A stretch of 64,000 nt of DNA from Siphonodentalium dalli (GCA_032622095.1 CP136065.1:115115195-115179194); one strand, 5' to 3'; counted from the first letter of the stretch, positions 33,926 through 47,219 are shown. The notes: a model not told the origin generated them from the letters alone. Numbers and translations are program-made.

Positions 33926-34739
33926 AGTAAGGTGAGACGAATTGTTGGGTGAAAAAAAAATCCGGGTCAAAACTTCAAAAATGTCTCCCAAATTTTCCAG
34001 ACCGAACAGCTGGAGCGAGAATCTCATTTCGACCCACTTTTTCGGTCTTGATCCAAAAAAATTCATTCGGCAAACCTCGTCAGATTCCGTACCGTTCAGA
34101 TAGGCCCCAAAGGTCATACATAGTTCGAGGAGTCCAGAATGCCAAAAATTTGGTCTGCCCAAAATGTTTGGCAAGCTGCAAAACAGAGTTCGGTCCACTC
34201 GCTACGCTATGTCTGACCGCTGCTGGCATGTGTATTTTCTTAATTAAATCTAACAATAAGTGTTTTATCAGTTACAATTAATTCTGGCTTGAACGAGACA
34301 ATTTTCAAATGAATATGGACAGTTCAGTTTCTCAGAATAATGCAGAATGAATTGTAACCTACAACAGTCTCAAATAAATAAATGTGCTATTTCTTCACAT
34401 TATGTGTAGGTGCTGGCAGTGATAAGTCCTGCGTAGGGGACTGAACTATGCATGGATTTTGACAGTTTGGCCCAGGTGGCCATTTACAAATATGGGACCG
34501 TTTGCCACATTTTCTTAAAATTTCCCGACCGAGCAGAGCGAAAACTGAAATTCGACCCACTGCTTTGGGCTCGACCAAAACAATTTCGACTAAAAAAGTT
34601 TGGCCGAGGTTGCCATTTATGACCCTTAAATTGTTTCGGACAATTTCCGTTTATTTTCGGACTTTGCCTATTTTCGAGGCATTTTTTTTACTTTTGACCC
34701 GGATTTTTGTTTTCACCCGAAATTTCGTTTCACCTTACT
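33926..34739. mobile_element. TIR element with ends AGTAAGGTGA
   Basis: Inverted ends of about 50 bp: AGTAAGGTGAGACGAA...AATCCGGGTCAAAA at the left, matched by TTTTGACCCGGATTTTTG...TTTCACCTTACT at the right. The interior contains CCGACCGAGCAGAGCG-type blocks shared with the array at 27960. A piece of unrelated sequence (about 34200-34455) separates the two halves. The left flank also resembles the array, so the true left boundary may lie further out. Confidence 0.7.
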
Positions 34740-34743
34740 AAAA

Positions 34744-37584
34744 TACCACCAGTCCCCGAACTTTTAAAATAAGGAATAAGTAACGGAATTAACGCTGCAG
34801 TATTTCGAATGATCAGTAGGTGTAAATTTATAAGTATAAAGTGCCAGTGGTTTCTGACACCATTCGGGTGGTAGATATATTGAAAAAAGGTTGGATATGC
34901 ATCTGTGTAATTTAGAAGGTGTACCCGACTCATGAACAAATTAAGTGCAAGTGACCTTGACCCCACCCTTAGTCAGCAGCAGCGTTAACAATGGCTTCAC
35001 ATATACTGGATATTTTTTTAGCACTGAAATTTGGCATCTGCATTAAAATTTGATTTTCTGGAATTTCCAACGGTGAAAGTTTGAATTTTTTTTTTATATT
35101 GATGTTGGAAGCCAGAGGCTCTTGAACCAACATAGGTGATCATACTTGACAAATTCTGGTTTGTGTGCCACTTGGAGTCTGAAGATGCAATATTTGTGTC
35201 AATTTTTGAATAAGCATCCTTATTTTTTGTCACAACATCAAGGGCCATACATGATCTTGTTACACCAAATAATATGGGCATGATGTGTCAAAATCTGAAA
35301 GCCTATAATAATTATGTACTCATTTCAGGCATATACGTACTGCTATTGTTTATATGATTTATGTTCATATTTCAGATAAATTTCATCAATGAAACCATGC
35401 TCCCCCTTTTTTCGGTCCCTGTCTGTGGAAACTGTGGAGTGTCACCTTATCAACTGATCCGGTCGAATAAACTGTGAACATGTTGATTTTGCGTTCCTGT
35501 TCCAAATGGTATATCATATATGAAATATGTTGTATATAATGTCTTCTGGAAAATTAAGTGGACCTATAAGATGTGCATGGCGCGATCTCTCTCAGATTCG
35601 ATTCATCTGTACTTTTGTTCAGATTGTCTTTTAGAGTGCTCGTCTCTGCATGGGGATCAAATTGGCCTCGAGCAAGACGCGGGGCATGATGAATGGCGCC
35701 ATTCTAGCACACATAGGCAGATTCATAATTCATTCCCTGTCGCAGAATGACTTGCATAACGTAACTAATAGTGACCCCTGCGGGCCGTGTTGGGGGACTC
35801 TCATCAAATCCACATCATTCTATCGAAGATCAGCTTTGATCCAGCGATAAGTTCTCGTAACAACAGAACAACAGAGACAACAGGAACTGGTGGCGGCCTT
35901 TGTTTACCAGAATACATGGAAACATCGACCGAATATTGGCCAACGACATCGGGTTCGTATTAATCTTGTAGATTGATTATGGCATAGCGCCCGGATTAAT
36001 ATACATGAACCAAATCCCCTGTCGCATGCCATCACAGTCACATGCACGGTATAGTTGAATTTTCTGTAAATATAAGGAATTTACAATGTTGCAGTCCATT
36101 GTGTGACTTTCGCGGAATTCGGTTAAATGATTCTATTTTACTTGGTCCGCAGTACCTTCATCTGCGGATTTTTTCCAACTTCCTGAACTAAATGCATGTG
36201 AGTATAAATATTAAGATCAGTTTAGACACAGGGTCTGAATGCATTTCCTGTACGGTTACAAGTTTTATGATTATTTGTTCCACATGTTATATATGGCGTA
36301 TATATAATACCGTATATATCGTATTACGTTCGATGTGATTTTACTATTGATGTGGATAAATGTTTCCATCTCACAAGTGACACAGACGACGGCCGGTTTC
36401 GTTGGGTCGGGACGCGTGGTCAAATAATCGTGATCGCGGTCTTCATTTATAGATGTGAGGCCGGGGGTGGGGAGTTCTGCAACAAAAACAAAAACATTCT
36501 AGACACATGGAGGGGATGGTGCATGGGTTGCTCGAAGTCAGAAAAAAATGTGTGATGTAATTTTTTACATTTATCAACGATTAATTTGCGTAGGAATCTG
36601 TAGGAATTGTTCAATTGTTTATATTAAATTTCGATATTTTTCCACATAATGTTTAATTACGAGAGCAAGTTAGGAACATCAAATCGCTCGGAATATTTGG
36701 CGCGTATGCTATACTTCTAAAATATACTGTCTATAAATCCGGTTGATAGAGTGCGTATCACGATTAGTATATGAAATTCCACGGATCGTATAGCTGCAAC
36801 TTGGTCTGATAAATACCAAACATATTATACTTAAAACGTACGAATGTTTGGATATTGATATTTTCACGACGAAATGTCCATAATATATAGCACCAGGCAT
36901 GAGTTTTGCGGTTGCTTGTTAAAATTATTGACAAAATAAATAATTATCTGGTGTACGGCAAATTGCAGATGGGCTGTTATGTAAGTTGTAATTCACCTGC
37001 TTTGTTAGTGTACGGAAATTTGCAAGTTGAAATACATATCTGCATGCTAATTACAAGCAAATTATAGGTTCAGAATAGAAGTCATATTATTACACATCAA
37101 TATGATGACGATTTTCCCATTGTGTTGTTTCCAGTTCATTAGCACATTATAGTCCTCCCATTAAATTGTGACTTACGTTTGGGCTTTGAAATCACATTAG
37201 AGCGGATTATCTACCCGGAGGCTAGTCAATGTGACAAGTTTAAAGATCCACTTTGAATTTCAACACATACTTTTATGTCTGACGATGGTTATTCCTTTTC
37301 CCGACTCTGTAATGGGCATTGTGATTAAAGACATCCCATTAACTAATGTTTGAAAGATATGCTAGTTTAGATCGCGTCTTGCTTCGTAGAACATAACAAC
37401 TGGTTAGAAACCACACATTAACAATGTTTTTATAGTTGAAAAATGAACTGCGATGCTAACTAATTGAAAGATTTATTGGTGTCCTCATAAATAATAGGAG
37501 CATATATCTGATCTGAATGAAATCTCGCTTAAAAGAGCAAGTATAGACGTTCAGTTTAAAATTGCATTTTGTCTGGCTAAAGAA
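34744..37584. other. No gene recognised; fragment of family B at 35446-35565
   Basis: Mostly unique-looking sequence. A rearranged family B fragment (AATAAACTGTGAACATGTTG inverted against AAAATTAAGTGGACCT) lies at about 35446-35565. Frames such as 35520-35750 and 36352-36555 have no recognisable domain. Confidence 0.45.
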
Positions 37585-37586
37585 TA

Positions 37587-37839
37587 CGGTGGCTGATTTG
37601 CGACATGCACACAACATATATTATCTCGAGATCTCGAAATATTATCTCGAGATCTCGAGATATTATCTCGAGATAATATTTCGAGATCTCGACTTAATTA
37701 TCTCGAGATCTCGAGATAATAACTCGAGATCTCGACTTAATTATCTCGAGATCTCGACATATTATCTCGAGATCTCGACTTAATTATCTCGAGATCTCGA
37801 GATAATATATGTTGTGTGCATGTCGCAAATCAGCCACCG
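37587..37839. mobile_element. TA-flanked MITE with CTCGAGATCTCGAG interior
   Basis: Long perfect inverted ends (CGGTGGCTGATTTGCGACAT onward, about 45 bp) with TA on both sides (37585-37586, 37840-37841). The whole interior is a satellite of palindromic TTATCTCGAGATCTCGA units in alternating orientation. A frame on the plus strand (YLEISRYYLEI) merely translates the satellite. Confidence 0.85.
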
Positions 37840-38749
37840 TAAAAGAAAGGATGAGAAAATACAAAACATTTATCATTGGATACAATCGTCACTTTCAAGT
37901 TTTGTTCTCTCTAGCACCGAAATCCGACCGCTCCAACCAAAACCGCATCAAATCCGTTGTGGGAGTTACTTACGTTTATTGATGTATGTCGTGAAATGGA
38001 GTAAAAGTACAGTGGCATGTTAATTGTGTTTGATATAACTGTTCCAATTGCCTACATAACTTCCTCCCCATCAAAGCAACATATTGGTTCTGCTTATGAT
38101 GTCTTCCTAGTACGACGTCTCGCGATTTGTATATATAGTAGGGCGTGTCTAAGAATAATTAGGAGACTGTAATGACATGCAGGGCGGTAATCGTGCATTA
38201 TAGAGACTGGTGCATACTGGATGCGCTTTAAACTGCATGCATGTTCGTATCGGTTTCTATGCACATGTGGGCATGTGTGAATGCTTCCATTGTATATTAT
38301 ATACAAGCATAACAAACTCCTCCAAGAAAGTAATTCAGTTATTAAAGGGACTTATACATCATAAATTTGGAGGTGAACCTTTACTCTAGGATAGGCCATG
38401 ACATATGTTCGCTCAATGTTTTGGGTTGCTGGTGTGATCTAGGTTCAAACACAGTATACACATAATTCGCATAAAAGGTTCAAGCATCCACGCTCCTTTT
38501 TAATTGTCAACAGTAATATACTAACACGATACGCTCTAAATGTATTCATATTACTCTATATATAATATATGCACAGTACTTCACATTACGTTTATAATAA
38601 ACGATGCGCCTGTACTGTCATTGGAAGCATTATATGAATTATGATTTGTTAGCAAGCATTTCATATAAGCTACCAGCATTCATCTGCACGAATAAATGTG
38701 GAATAAATCTACACAAAACAAATTCACAATCGTCCGACTTTGAATTTTT

Positions 38750-39440
38750 ATCACATTCTGACGTCATTCCTGACACATCAGTAGTTGGACATTTTACACC
38801 AACAATATGTTGAAATTGTTCTCGTAGTTTGATTTTCCGACGAATTATTAGTGAGGGAATTTGTTGTTTTTAAACCAACAGTGATATATTTTCCTGCTTT
38901 TGGTCAAAATCTTGGACTGAAATGGCCATCAGTTGGTCATTTTCCAACCTTGGGCTAGGATTTTGCAGTTTTCAGATTCAAAATGTTCTTCCACTCGATG
39001 CATGGCCAGTCAAAAACTGCTAATTTTTTTTGTTTTTAAATCGAGGCCTAAATTTGCCTGGAGTTACATCTCTAATGGCCTGGGGTTCCTGGTCCCTCTC
39101 CGGTGGCCAGTTAAAATCAATTTAAAAAACCGAGACCTGAATTTCCCTGCAGTTAGACTTCTAGATGCATGGATTTTGAGTTTTCAGGTTCAGATTACAA
39201 AATGTTCTCCTACACAGTCGGCCCAGTGGCCCGCTGGGTCCCATTCCCTCCTCGATAGTCATTCGAAGACTAATATTCATTGAAATAAACTAAAATCAAG
39301 GCTGTGTGAAGCCAGTTCGGAAATTTCAAGCCAAGAAGGGGGGGGGTGTGCAATTGATATATTACACGAACATGGGAGTTTAGCTTCGTTCACGGTGTGC
39401 AGTTGGAAATTCCAAGGCCGACACCCCCAACGAAGATCCT
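38750..39440 (+). repeat. Dispersed repeat, copy 1
   Basis: GTTGGACATTTTACACCAAC, GTTGAAATTGTTCTCGTAGT and GGTCCCTCTCCGGTGGCCAG occur in the same order as in 57480-57960. Within this copy there are further internal repeats (GAGTTTTCAGGTTCAGATTA-like). Confidence 0.65.
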
Positions 39441-39718
39441 GGAACCACGTCCCTGCAATGGAGCTACACCAAGCGGAAACCTTTTTATGTTGATATACAT
39501 GTATTGTCAGCGTTGCAATGGCTCATGCATTGTGGCGCCTTTATACAGAAGTGCGTTCTTTTCCGATTGAAAGTCGATGGCGCAGTATTTCTTTTCAACA
39601 AACATATACGCGCATTCGATGTTATCACGCTGGGCATCCTATAAACCGCACTGCGGGCATAAGTAAATCGCAGCTCGGGTCAAAACTACCACGGATTTCT
39701 ATACCAGGGTTAGTTTAA

Positions 39719-39895
39719 GGATGCACAATCCGAATTGACGCTCCTAAATTACTTTTTCTTTGGCTTCGGGGGTAAACAATATTTGATTCGAGTCGAGGAA
39801 CCCACCCATCAAATCTCACAGTTATCAGATATCGATTTTTGAAATCTGTTATCTTTCACCACCTGGACTATTTGGCGGCCTGGCAACTATTCGAC
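39719..39895 (+). mobile_element. Family A MITE copy 8 (truncated)
   Basis: GGATGCACAATCCGAATTGA after TTAA (39715-39718), TTGGCTTCGGGGGTAAACAA and TTTGATTCGAGTCGAGGAAC, then lost after about 175 bp. Only the AGATGCAT-type end is present. Confidence 0.75.
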
Positions 39896-40439
39896 GTAAT
39901 ACGTACATGGGGCGCCAACGTTTCTGTAAGTAAACTGCGCTGCGGGCATTTGCTACAAAATAGGTAATTTTGGCGTTCGGAAATCCCCACAAAACGTCAT
40001 ATTCCTTTCGGATTATCAGATTGCCCTGTGTTTCAATGATTCTGTATGTTTTCTGGCCGCTTGGAATATAGCTGAAGTTAGTGAAGCAGTATGAACTTTA
40101 TTTAGTCAGACCATGAAGACGTCACAACAAGCAACCTGGAATGAAAATAACTGAGCCAGTATCCACATCTCACCAGAATAACACACATAATATGCAATGC
40201 ATTATAAACCCATAATACACAAGTCGCCATATATTTTAGCATATCCGAATTGACAGACACAATGCTTGAATTTAGCTTATGCGTGACAAAACTGTCAGTT
40301 TATTTTTAATACTGTAATGCAAATATGCTTATATGCGTCTCTTGACCAGTTACACACTTTTATTCCCAAATTGTTTTAATTACATGTAGTTGGCCCAATG
40401 ACAATTTGTTTTACGTAATTCGGTTTTGTAGCTTTGTGT

Positions 40440-41320
40440 TATAACATTGTCATATTTGTGAGAAATGTTATATTAGTGTGATAATTGTCATATTAATAAT
40501 GTGAATTTGTCATATTTGTGTGAGAATTGTCATATTAGTCTAGAAATTGTCATGTTAGTGTGAGAATTGTCAAAAAGTGTGAAAATTGTCATCATAGTGT
40601 GATATTTTCATATAGTGTGAAATTATTATATTATTGTGAAATCAATATTTTAGTGTGAAAAATAGTATTTGATTGAAAAGAGTATTTGCTGTGAAAATAG
40701 TATTGTTATGAAAATAGTATTGTTGTGAAAATAGTATTTGATGTAAAATTAGTCAATAGAAATTATCATAAATCAATAGTGTGAAATTATAATAGTCAAA
40801 TGTGTAAATTATCATGGTAAATAGTGTGAGATTATCACTCAATAGTGTTAAATTATCATATTAGGGTAAAATTAATATTTTAGTGTTAAGTTATTATAAC
40901 TAGCGTGAACTTATCATATTAGTGTGAAATTATCATATAGTGTGAGTTTATAATACTAGTGTTAGTGTCATATTAGTGAGAAATGTTATATTAATTAATT
41001 AGCTCATGTATGAACTGGGAAACTCAGAATTTAGTACAACACATTATAAATTTCAAATTAGTGTCCAATGGCATTACACTGTATTATTATGTAATGCGGC
41101 CCTGTAACTTTTATGTTATAACATTAATGTATTAGTGGAATAGTTATATTACTATAGTAGTGTGAAAATTGTCATATTAATAGCGTGAACTTGTAATGTT
41201 AGTTTGAGAATTGTCACATTATTGTGAACATTGTCCTTATTAGTGTGAAAATCATATTAATAGGAAAATAGTCATATTAGTAGGAAAATATTCATATTAG
41301 TAGGAAAATAGTCATATTGT
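40440..41320. repeat. Degenerate AT-rich minisatellite, 18-20 bp unit
   Basis: Some 40 decayed units of TTAGTGTGA(G/A)AATTGTCATA-type sequence; longest uninterrupted conservation at 40500-40600 and 41160-41310. Confidence 0.8.
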
Positions 41321-41580
41321 GTGTTCATGTGATCATGAAATTTTGGGCTTTCGTTCTAACTGTTTCAACTGCCGTAGCATGATTTAGCATGACCAGGACA
41401 AGAAGACTCTGGGCGAGGCTTCCTCTCCTTGTTCTGTCGCCAACATGTGGCACAGATGTGCTCGACTGTTCTAGTCTGCCTCTAATCCAGTGCGCGGTGA
41501 GGGCGAGACTGCAAACAACGACTGAACTCCCAGGCCACAAGAAGGGGATGGCTCTAACACTTGTGTGCTTATATTATATA

Positions 41581-44264
41581 CTAGCAGGGTTACCCGGCGT
41601 TGCCCAGGTTAATGCGATGTGAAACCATCTGTATGCTGTGGATATTTGTTGGGGATAGAGAACACTCTTGTTCAAAGTGTTATACGTTTTCTCATAAATT
41701 GTATATTCAAATAGCATCGCAAAACATGATTATTACAGTCATGGAATATAAGTAGTGGCCCACCTTGTCAATTGTCATTCTGTTTATCGCGATTAATCCG
41801 TTCCACCAATAATGATGTATTTATTTATTTACAACTGCGTATACGTCAGACGTTATAATATGCCACATGGACATCATAAAGTCTTTAGTTCGCATAAATA
41901 AAAGATGACAATTGGGTTTTACATATTGATATGTATCAATCAATCTAGTGGGTTGGACTAAGATCTCGAGGATACCTGGCTATCAAATCTCCATGAAGAT
42001 ATAGATGTTTCAAAGAAATTTCCAGTTGCTCCTCTGTTCATGGTGCTATATATTGGCTAAATATTCTCAGTTTCAACGAAATGTTGCTGCGCCTGCTTAT
42101 CAGCTACATTTGCCAGACACAGAGCGATATTTTGAGTTGTTTATGTCAGTCGATGAGTCTGTTCTAAACCCCTTGTCAGATGTCAGTATTGGGAGGATCC
42201 TGAAAAGTATTGTGCTACTAACTGCATTTTCTTGTATATCAGAAGAAACTATATTTGACTGCACACTGTGACCACTATTTTTGAACAGGCCTTCCACATA
42301 TCCTGACAAATTGTAACTTTTTTGTGGAAACTGTATTGAATGGAACAGACTCAATTTTGTTATAATATATATGCAATCCTCTGACGGTTCGAGGTCTCTC
42401 AGTTTGCACGAATATATGTATCTCTTCAATAGAATGATAAATATACGTTTAATGCTTCTTCTAGTTATCTCTTTTTGCTAGCTCATTGTGTGAATGCCTT
42501 GATTGCCATTCCCATATAAATATGACTGTTAAGAAGATATAATTGTTCAAGTGACTTATAAGTGGGTTACCATTTGTAGGGATTGTGAAATGTGAACGCC
42601 CAAATTTCCTTAAAATGATATGGAGATGGCCTGGGTGACTATATATAACTTATATGTGGATATCGGCGAATAGCAATCTTATCTATAATAGTGCATATCC
42701 GCTCGCCATCCGTGACGCAAACGACACCAAATGTGATTTAATTCATGGTATATCATTAGATAAAAACATGTATGAATTTGTTGGAAATTAGTGCCAAATA
42801 TATTTGTATCAGCTTTTGCCTCTTCGATTGTACCGCGTGAAGTTATATATAGAACACACAGACAGACAGACAGACAGACAGACAGCACAATTTGATTTCT
42901 TGTATCATTTGAGAAGAACGTGTCTGAATTTGATGGTAATTGGTACTAAAATTATCTGGATCAGTTTTTGGAGACCCTCCCGTCCCTATTTCGGACTCAA
43001 GCTGCACACACTAAGACTCATTAGAGATTAGAGATGCATATATATGAAATTGGTGAAAATTGGCGAGTATACAAATTCGTATCATATTGAAGGTCCCCAT
43101 ATCTCTCACCCATAGGGCACCACTTTGTTGTGTCTAAACCACACGATAAGATTCATCGTATTACGGAGAAGAATATGTATCAATCTGGTGGAAATCGGCA
43201 CTAAACATATAGATATAATGTCCCTCTCATCTCTATACACCACTGACTCGAATGGCCCCACTTGTGACATCCTTAAACCACACAATTACACTCCTGATAT
43301 CATGGATATGATTGTTTATAAGTTTGGTGATAATCGGCGACTAAACAATTTTTTTTTATCAAATTTGGTGCCAATCCCTCCCTCCCCATCTCTCACCTAA
43401 ACAGCACCACTATGGCGTCTTTAAAGCACACGATCAGATTCCTCGTACCATGGATAAGAACGTGTATTAATTTGGTGGAAATTGGCGCCAAAAAAAAAAA
43501 AAAAGTGCATTAATTTTGGTGCCCCTGTCCCATTCAATACACCCCTGAATCGAATGAGGCCACACTTGACAGATATAAGCCACACCATTAGACTCCTCGT
43601 ACCATGGGGATGCTTTTGTATAAGTGTGGTGGCAATCGGCGACCAATTATTATCAAATTTAGTGCCCACCCCCTCCCAATCTCTCATCCAAACGACAATA
43701 ATTTGGCGTTGTTAAATCGCACAATTAGATTCATTGTATCATGAAGAAGAATATATATCAATTTGGTGGAAATCGGCGCAAAAATTAGTTTTATCAATTT
43801 TGGTGCCCCTCTCCCCTTTCGTGCAAATCTGACTCGAACGACGCCACTTTTGGCATATTTAAACCACACCGTTGGATTCTTAATATCATGGGGATGATTA
43901 TATGTAAGTTTCGTGGCAATCGGCGACAGAAAAAAATTCTGCCCCTCCCCATTCCGGGCACCCCTGACGCGAACGGCGCGACTTTTGCCATATTTAAAAC
44001 ACACCATTAGATTCCTCAGATTATGGGGATGATTATATATAAGTTTCGTGGCAATCGCTGACAATTTTATTTTCTGCCCTCCCCCTTTTCTGCACCTGAC
44101 AACAACGGCGTCACTTTAGAAAATTTTAACACCGACCATTATCTTTCTCGTAAAAAGTTACTCCTAGTAGACCCATTTGGCATCATCTAGATGGTCCCCT
44201 GTGAATTTCTATAGAACACAGACAGACAGACAGACAGACAGACATTCGCAAATATAGATATAGA
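41581..44264 (-). mobile_element. Helitron-like element (copy 4), about 2.7 kb
   Basis: On the minus strand it starts A|TCTATATCTATATTTGCG followed by a TGTC microsatellite (near 44217-44264), and ends with CTGGGCAACGCCGGGT, AACCCTG, CTAG|T (41581). The 3' stem plus CTAG and the A/T flanks match Helitron termini; the CCCGGCGTTGCCC end is widespread in invertebrate Helitrons. A second CAGACAGACAG tract at 42856-42885, preceded by similar sequence, suggests an internal second 5' end. No Rep/helicase frame is visible. Confidence 0.55.
42880..44200. repeat. Tandem array, period about 145 bp, inside the Helitron-like element
   Basis: About nine decayed units keyed by AATTTGGTGGAAATCGGCG / AAGTTTCGTGGCAATCGGCG, CACACNATTAGATTCCTCGT and CCCTCTCCCNATTTCNNNCA. 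The overlapping frames on both strands have no domain and are repetition products. Confidence 0.8.
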
Positions 44265-44417
44265 TAAAGGCAACTCAATGATACTAGGATCATCAACCCA
44301 CAGTGGCCACTGATTCATTTCCAACTATATGCGTCGTAGCCAGTCGGCACAGAAAGTCAACAGAGCTTTCCAATCATATATAGAACGGTAATTTGAAATC
44401 TTTTTCAGCAGGTTTAA

Positions 44418-44859
44418 ACGTACCCAATCCGATTCGATGGTCCCCATGTCAACAGATTCCAACAACAAATTTTTTTGAAATGCCGCTTCAGTTGTCAGAA
44501 TCGATTAATTACCCAAAAATAATGCTAACCACAGTCAACTTTTGTATATAATTGCCCAAAACCTGTTAATTGTTAACATTTTGTTCAACAAAATTTTGCC
44601 CGTTTGTCAGATATCTGACACAAAATAGCCACTTGATTTTAGAGTTATCCATCTTCATCCGCAATTTGGTCCGAGGCCGTCTTCTCGTCGACGTTTTACT
44701 GGACCACTAAAAATTATCGGTGGTGAAAAATAATTTAAAAAATCGATATCTGATCACTCTGAGCTTTGATGGGAGGTTTCTTCGACTCGAATAAACCATT
44801 GTTTACCCCCGAAACCAAGGAAATGGCAATTTGCGAGCGTTAATTCGGATTATGCATCT
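44418..44859 (+). mobile_element. Family A MITE copy 9
   Basis: ACGTACCCAATCCGATTCGA after TTAA (44414-44417); GGATTATGCATCT before a mutated TTAG. Asymmetric subtype, 442 bp. Confidence 0.8.
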
Positions 44860-45184
44860 TTAGTCTTTCCTGTTCTTTCGGAAACAGAAATACCTGGCCT
44901 GGTGATAGTTTCAAGTTCACCAGCTACGAATTGTGAGAGACTCTTAAATTCAATATTTGAATTGACATATTCAAACTCTAGAGTAGCATGGGGGAAATAT
45001 GTGGGTTGATGACCCTAACGGATGGCTTGGCCGTGGTGCCTGACTTGGAACTTGAATGGGAGCTTTGGGCAGCTTGAGCGTTGTCTACTTGCGACTAATT
45101 GTCATCATTATCATTATGATCTAAATTCAATTCATGATATTCTTGAGCTAACACATCATTAGATCACTAGAGAGTTTGACAGGA

Positions 45185-45727
45185 CATATTTGCAAAAACA
45201 CTGCATTATCGAGTTTATTGTACCAACTTGGGTCTACATTCGATCTTCTATCTGAAATCATGAATGTCTGCGAGAAAATAAATAAAACAAATTTTCATTG
45301 CATATTGCACTCAATACTGATTCATCTTTTCAAAAAATTTGTTGTTTTATGGTGACATTTCCTAAAAAAAAAAGTTCTGCAAATGGCTACAAAAAACTAC
45401 AAAATAAAATGAAGACTTTCTGACTTATTTTCTTGCAGACAGTCATGATTTAAGATAGTAGACCGAGTGTAGACCCTAGTTGGTATAATACGATAGCTAA
45501 TGCAGTGGGGATTTTTGTAAATCCATACTGTCACACTCTCTATAGTGACCTATACATGACAAATATGTTTTTTTTTAAACCACTTTTTTTTAATTATAAA
45601 ATGTGTTGTTATAATGTTATAATACTATAGCATACATTGGTTATGAAGGATACTGATTTGCTCCTTCAAATCGATAGTTAGAAATTGAGTTTTTGAAATT
45701 TCACGAATAGGGCGCCTCCTTAAAATA
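45185..45727. mobile_element. Partial copy of the GGCGCCCTATTCG element
   Basis: Matches the right part of 22203-23488 (TATCTGAAATCATGAATGTC, TTCTTGCAGACAGTCATGAT, and the end ACGAATAGGGCGCCTCCTTAA). It shows the site where the family B MITE inserted in the other copy without that MITE. The left end is not clear. Confidence 0.65.
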
Positions 45728-46039
45728 AGAGATATTTTCTTGGGAGTGACAGACAATATTTCTTGACGATTTTTAAAAGTTGTTCTTATAATTAAGAAAG
45801 CATGTTTCTAAGTTAAGAAAAAAAAATCTTTGTTAAGAAAGACTTAATACAATCATGCATTCTCGTAGGAAAAACTTTCTGAGTAAATATCACTGAAAAA
45901 TATGCAGGATTTACTGGGGAATCAATTGGGATGTTGTTAGTTATTCCTGTTGGCTACACAAACAGATGGATGGGTCAGGTTGGGTGAATACAAAATGTTT
46001 GTATTTGTTTATTTGTAATATTGCGTTGATTGTAGCATG

Positions 46040-46118
46040 CATTTCTCATTTTCACTATAATTACCATGTTGTTTGCATCGTGCATATAGCACATTAGTGT
46101 ATTTTGCACTCATCCCTG
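46040..46118 (+). repeat. Half copy of a CCAGGGATGAGTGCA fold-back element
   Basis: TATAATTACCATGTTGTTTG...TTTTGCACTCATCCCTG, identical in layout to the right arm at 46315-46383; it ends exactly where the CACTGCC element begins. Confidence 0.7.
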
Positions 46119-46211
46119 CACTGCCAAAAAGAATTTTCTTATTTTGAGAAAAATAAACTCAAAGGGGGACTGTATACTAAATCCATGCATTTATGGGGGC
46201 CATCTCATGGG

Positions 46212-46383
46212 GCCAGGGGTGAGTGCAAAATATACTAATTTGCCCTATAAACGATGCAAACAACATGGTAATTATAGTGAAATTAAGATTATATGGCTCG
46301 AGCCATAAACTCATATTCATTATAATCACCATGTTGTTTGGATCGTTCATAGAGCACATGAGTGTATTTTGCACTCATCCCTG
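46212..46383. mobile_element. Fold-back element nested in the CACTGCC element
   Basis: Arms starting CCAGGGGTGAGTGCAAAATA and ending TATTTTGCACTCATCCCTGG pair for about 75 nt; the right arm is the same as 46040-46118. Confidence 0.75.
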
Positions 46384-47112
46384 GCTCTTTTAGAAAATTC
46401 CGTTCTGAAGACAAATAATTTCTTAGTTGTGGAAATATTTTACGTCACTAAGAAAATACGATTGATTTCAGAGATAATATTAAGATAATATTTTCTTAGT
46501 GAAGAAAACAATATGTTTTTAATGAAGAAAACAATAAGAGAACCATATTCTTATCTAAGAAAACATGTCTTCAGAAATTATATATTAAAATAAGAAAACA
46601 CGTTTTCTTACACAAGAAAGCATTATTTCTTATACAAAAAAAGCTATTTCATGTTTTTTTTTTTTTTCATTTTCTTAAAATAAGAAATTATGGTTTCTTA
46701 ACATACCAGAACATATTTGTCAGACAAGAAAGCAGATTTTGTAGGGGTTTTGTTTTCTTATTTAAGAAACCATGCATTTTATTGAATAAATTATGACAGT
46801 ACGCACGTGTGCAGTGTTTAGAATGTGGGTTGCCGGCGAGAAAATAGTTTTATTCTTGAACATTACTGCACTTTAGATGACGATATAATATCAAATAAAA
46901 TGTGATGTATTATTAAACAAATGTACTTAAACAAAAATTCAGTGGTCTAAATGTGCTAACTTAAAATTGTTCTTCTCTAAATCATTCATTTTTCCAATAT
47001 CCGAAAAAAAATCTTGATGCGATAAATGACATTATCACTTTTTCTAATACAAGAACAAATTGCTTGTTCTCTAAAACGTTTTTTTCTAAAATCAGAAAAG
47101 AAATTCTTGTTC

Positions 47113-47219
47113 TCTATCAGGTTTTATTGTAACCTAGAACAATTGTCTTATTGTCTAGGAAACAATTCTATCAGGTTTTATTGTAACCTAGAACAATTGT
47201 CTTATTGTCTAGAACACAA
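47113..47219 (+). repeat. 51-bp tandem duplication
   Basis: CTATCAGGTTTTATTGTAAC followed by CTAGAACAATTGTCTTATTG occurs twice in succession with almost no differences. Confidence 0.85.

Noticed and set aside
37562-37783. ORF encoding YLEIS repeats
   Set aside because: A direct translation of the CTCGAGATCTCGAG satellite inside a MITE.
41325-41622. Overlapping frames around CTAGCAGGGTTACCCGG, considered as a gene
   Set aside because: Both strands are open over the same stretch and the region runs into a Helitron-like terminus.
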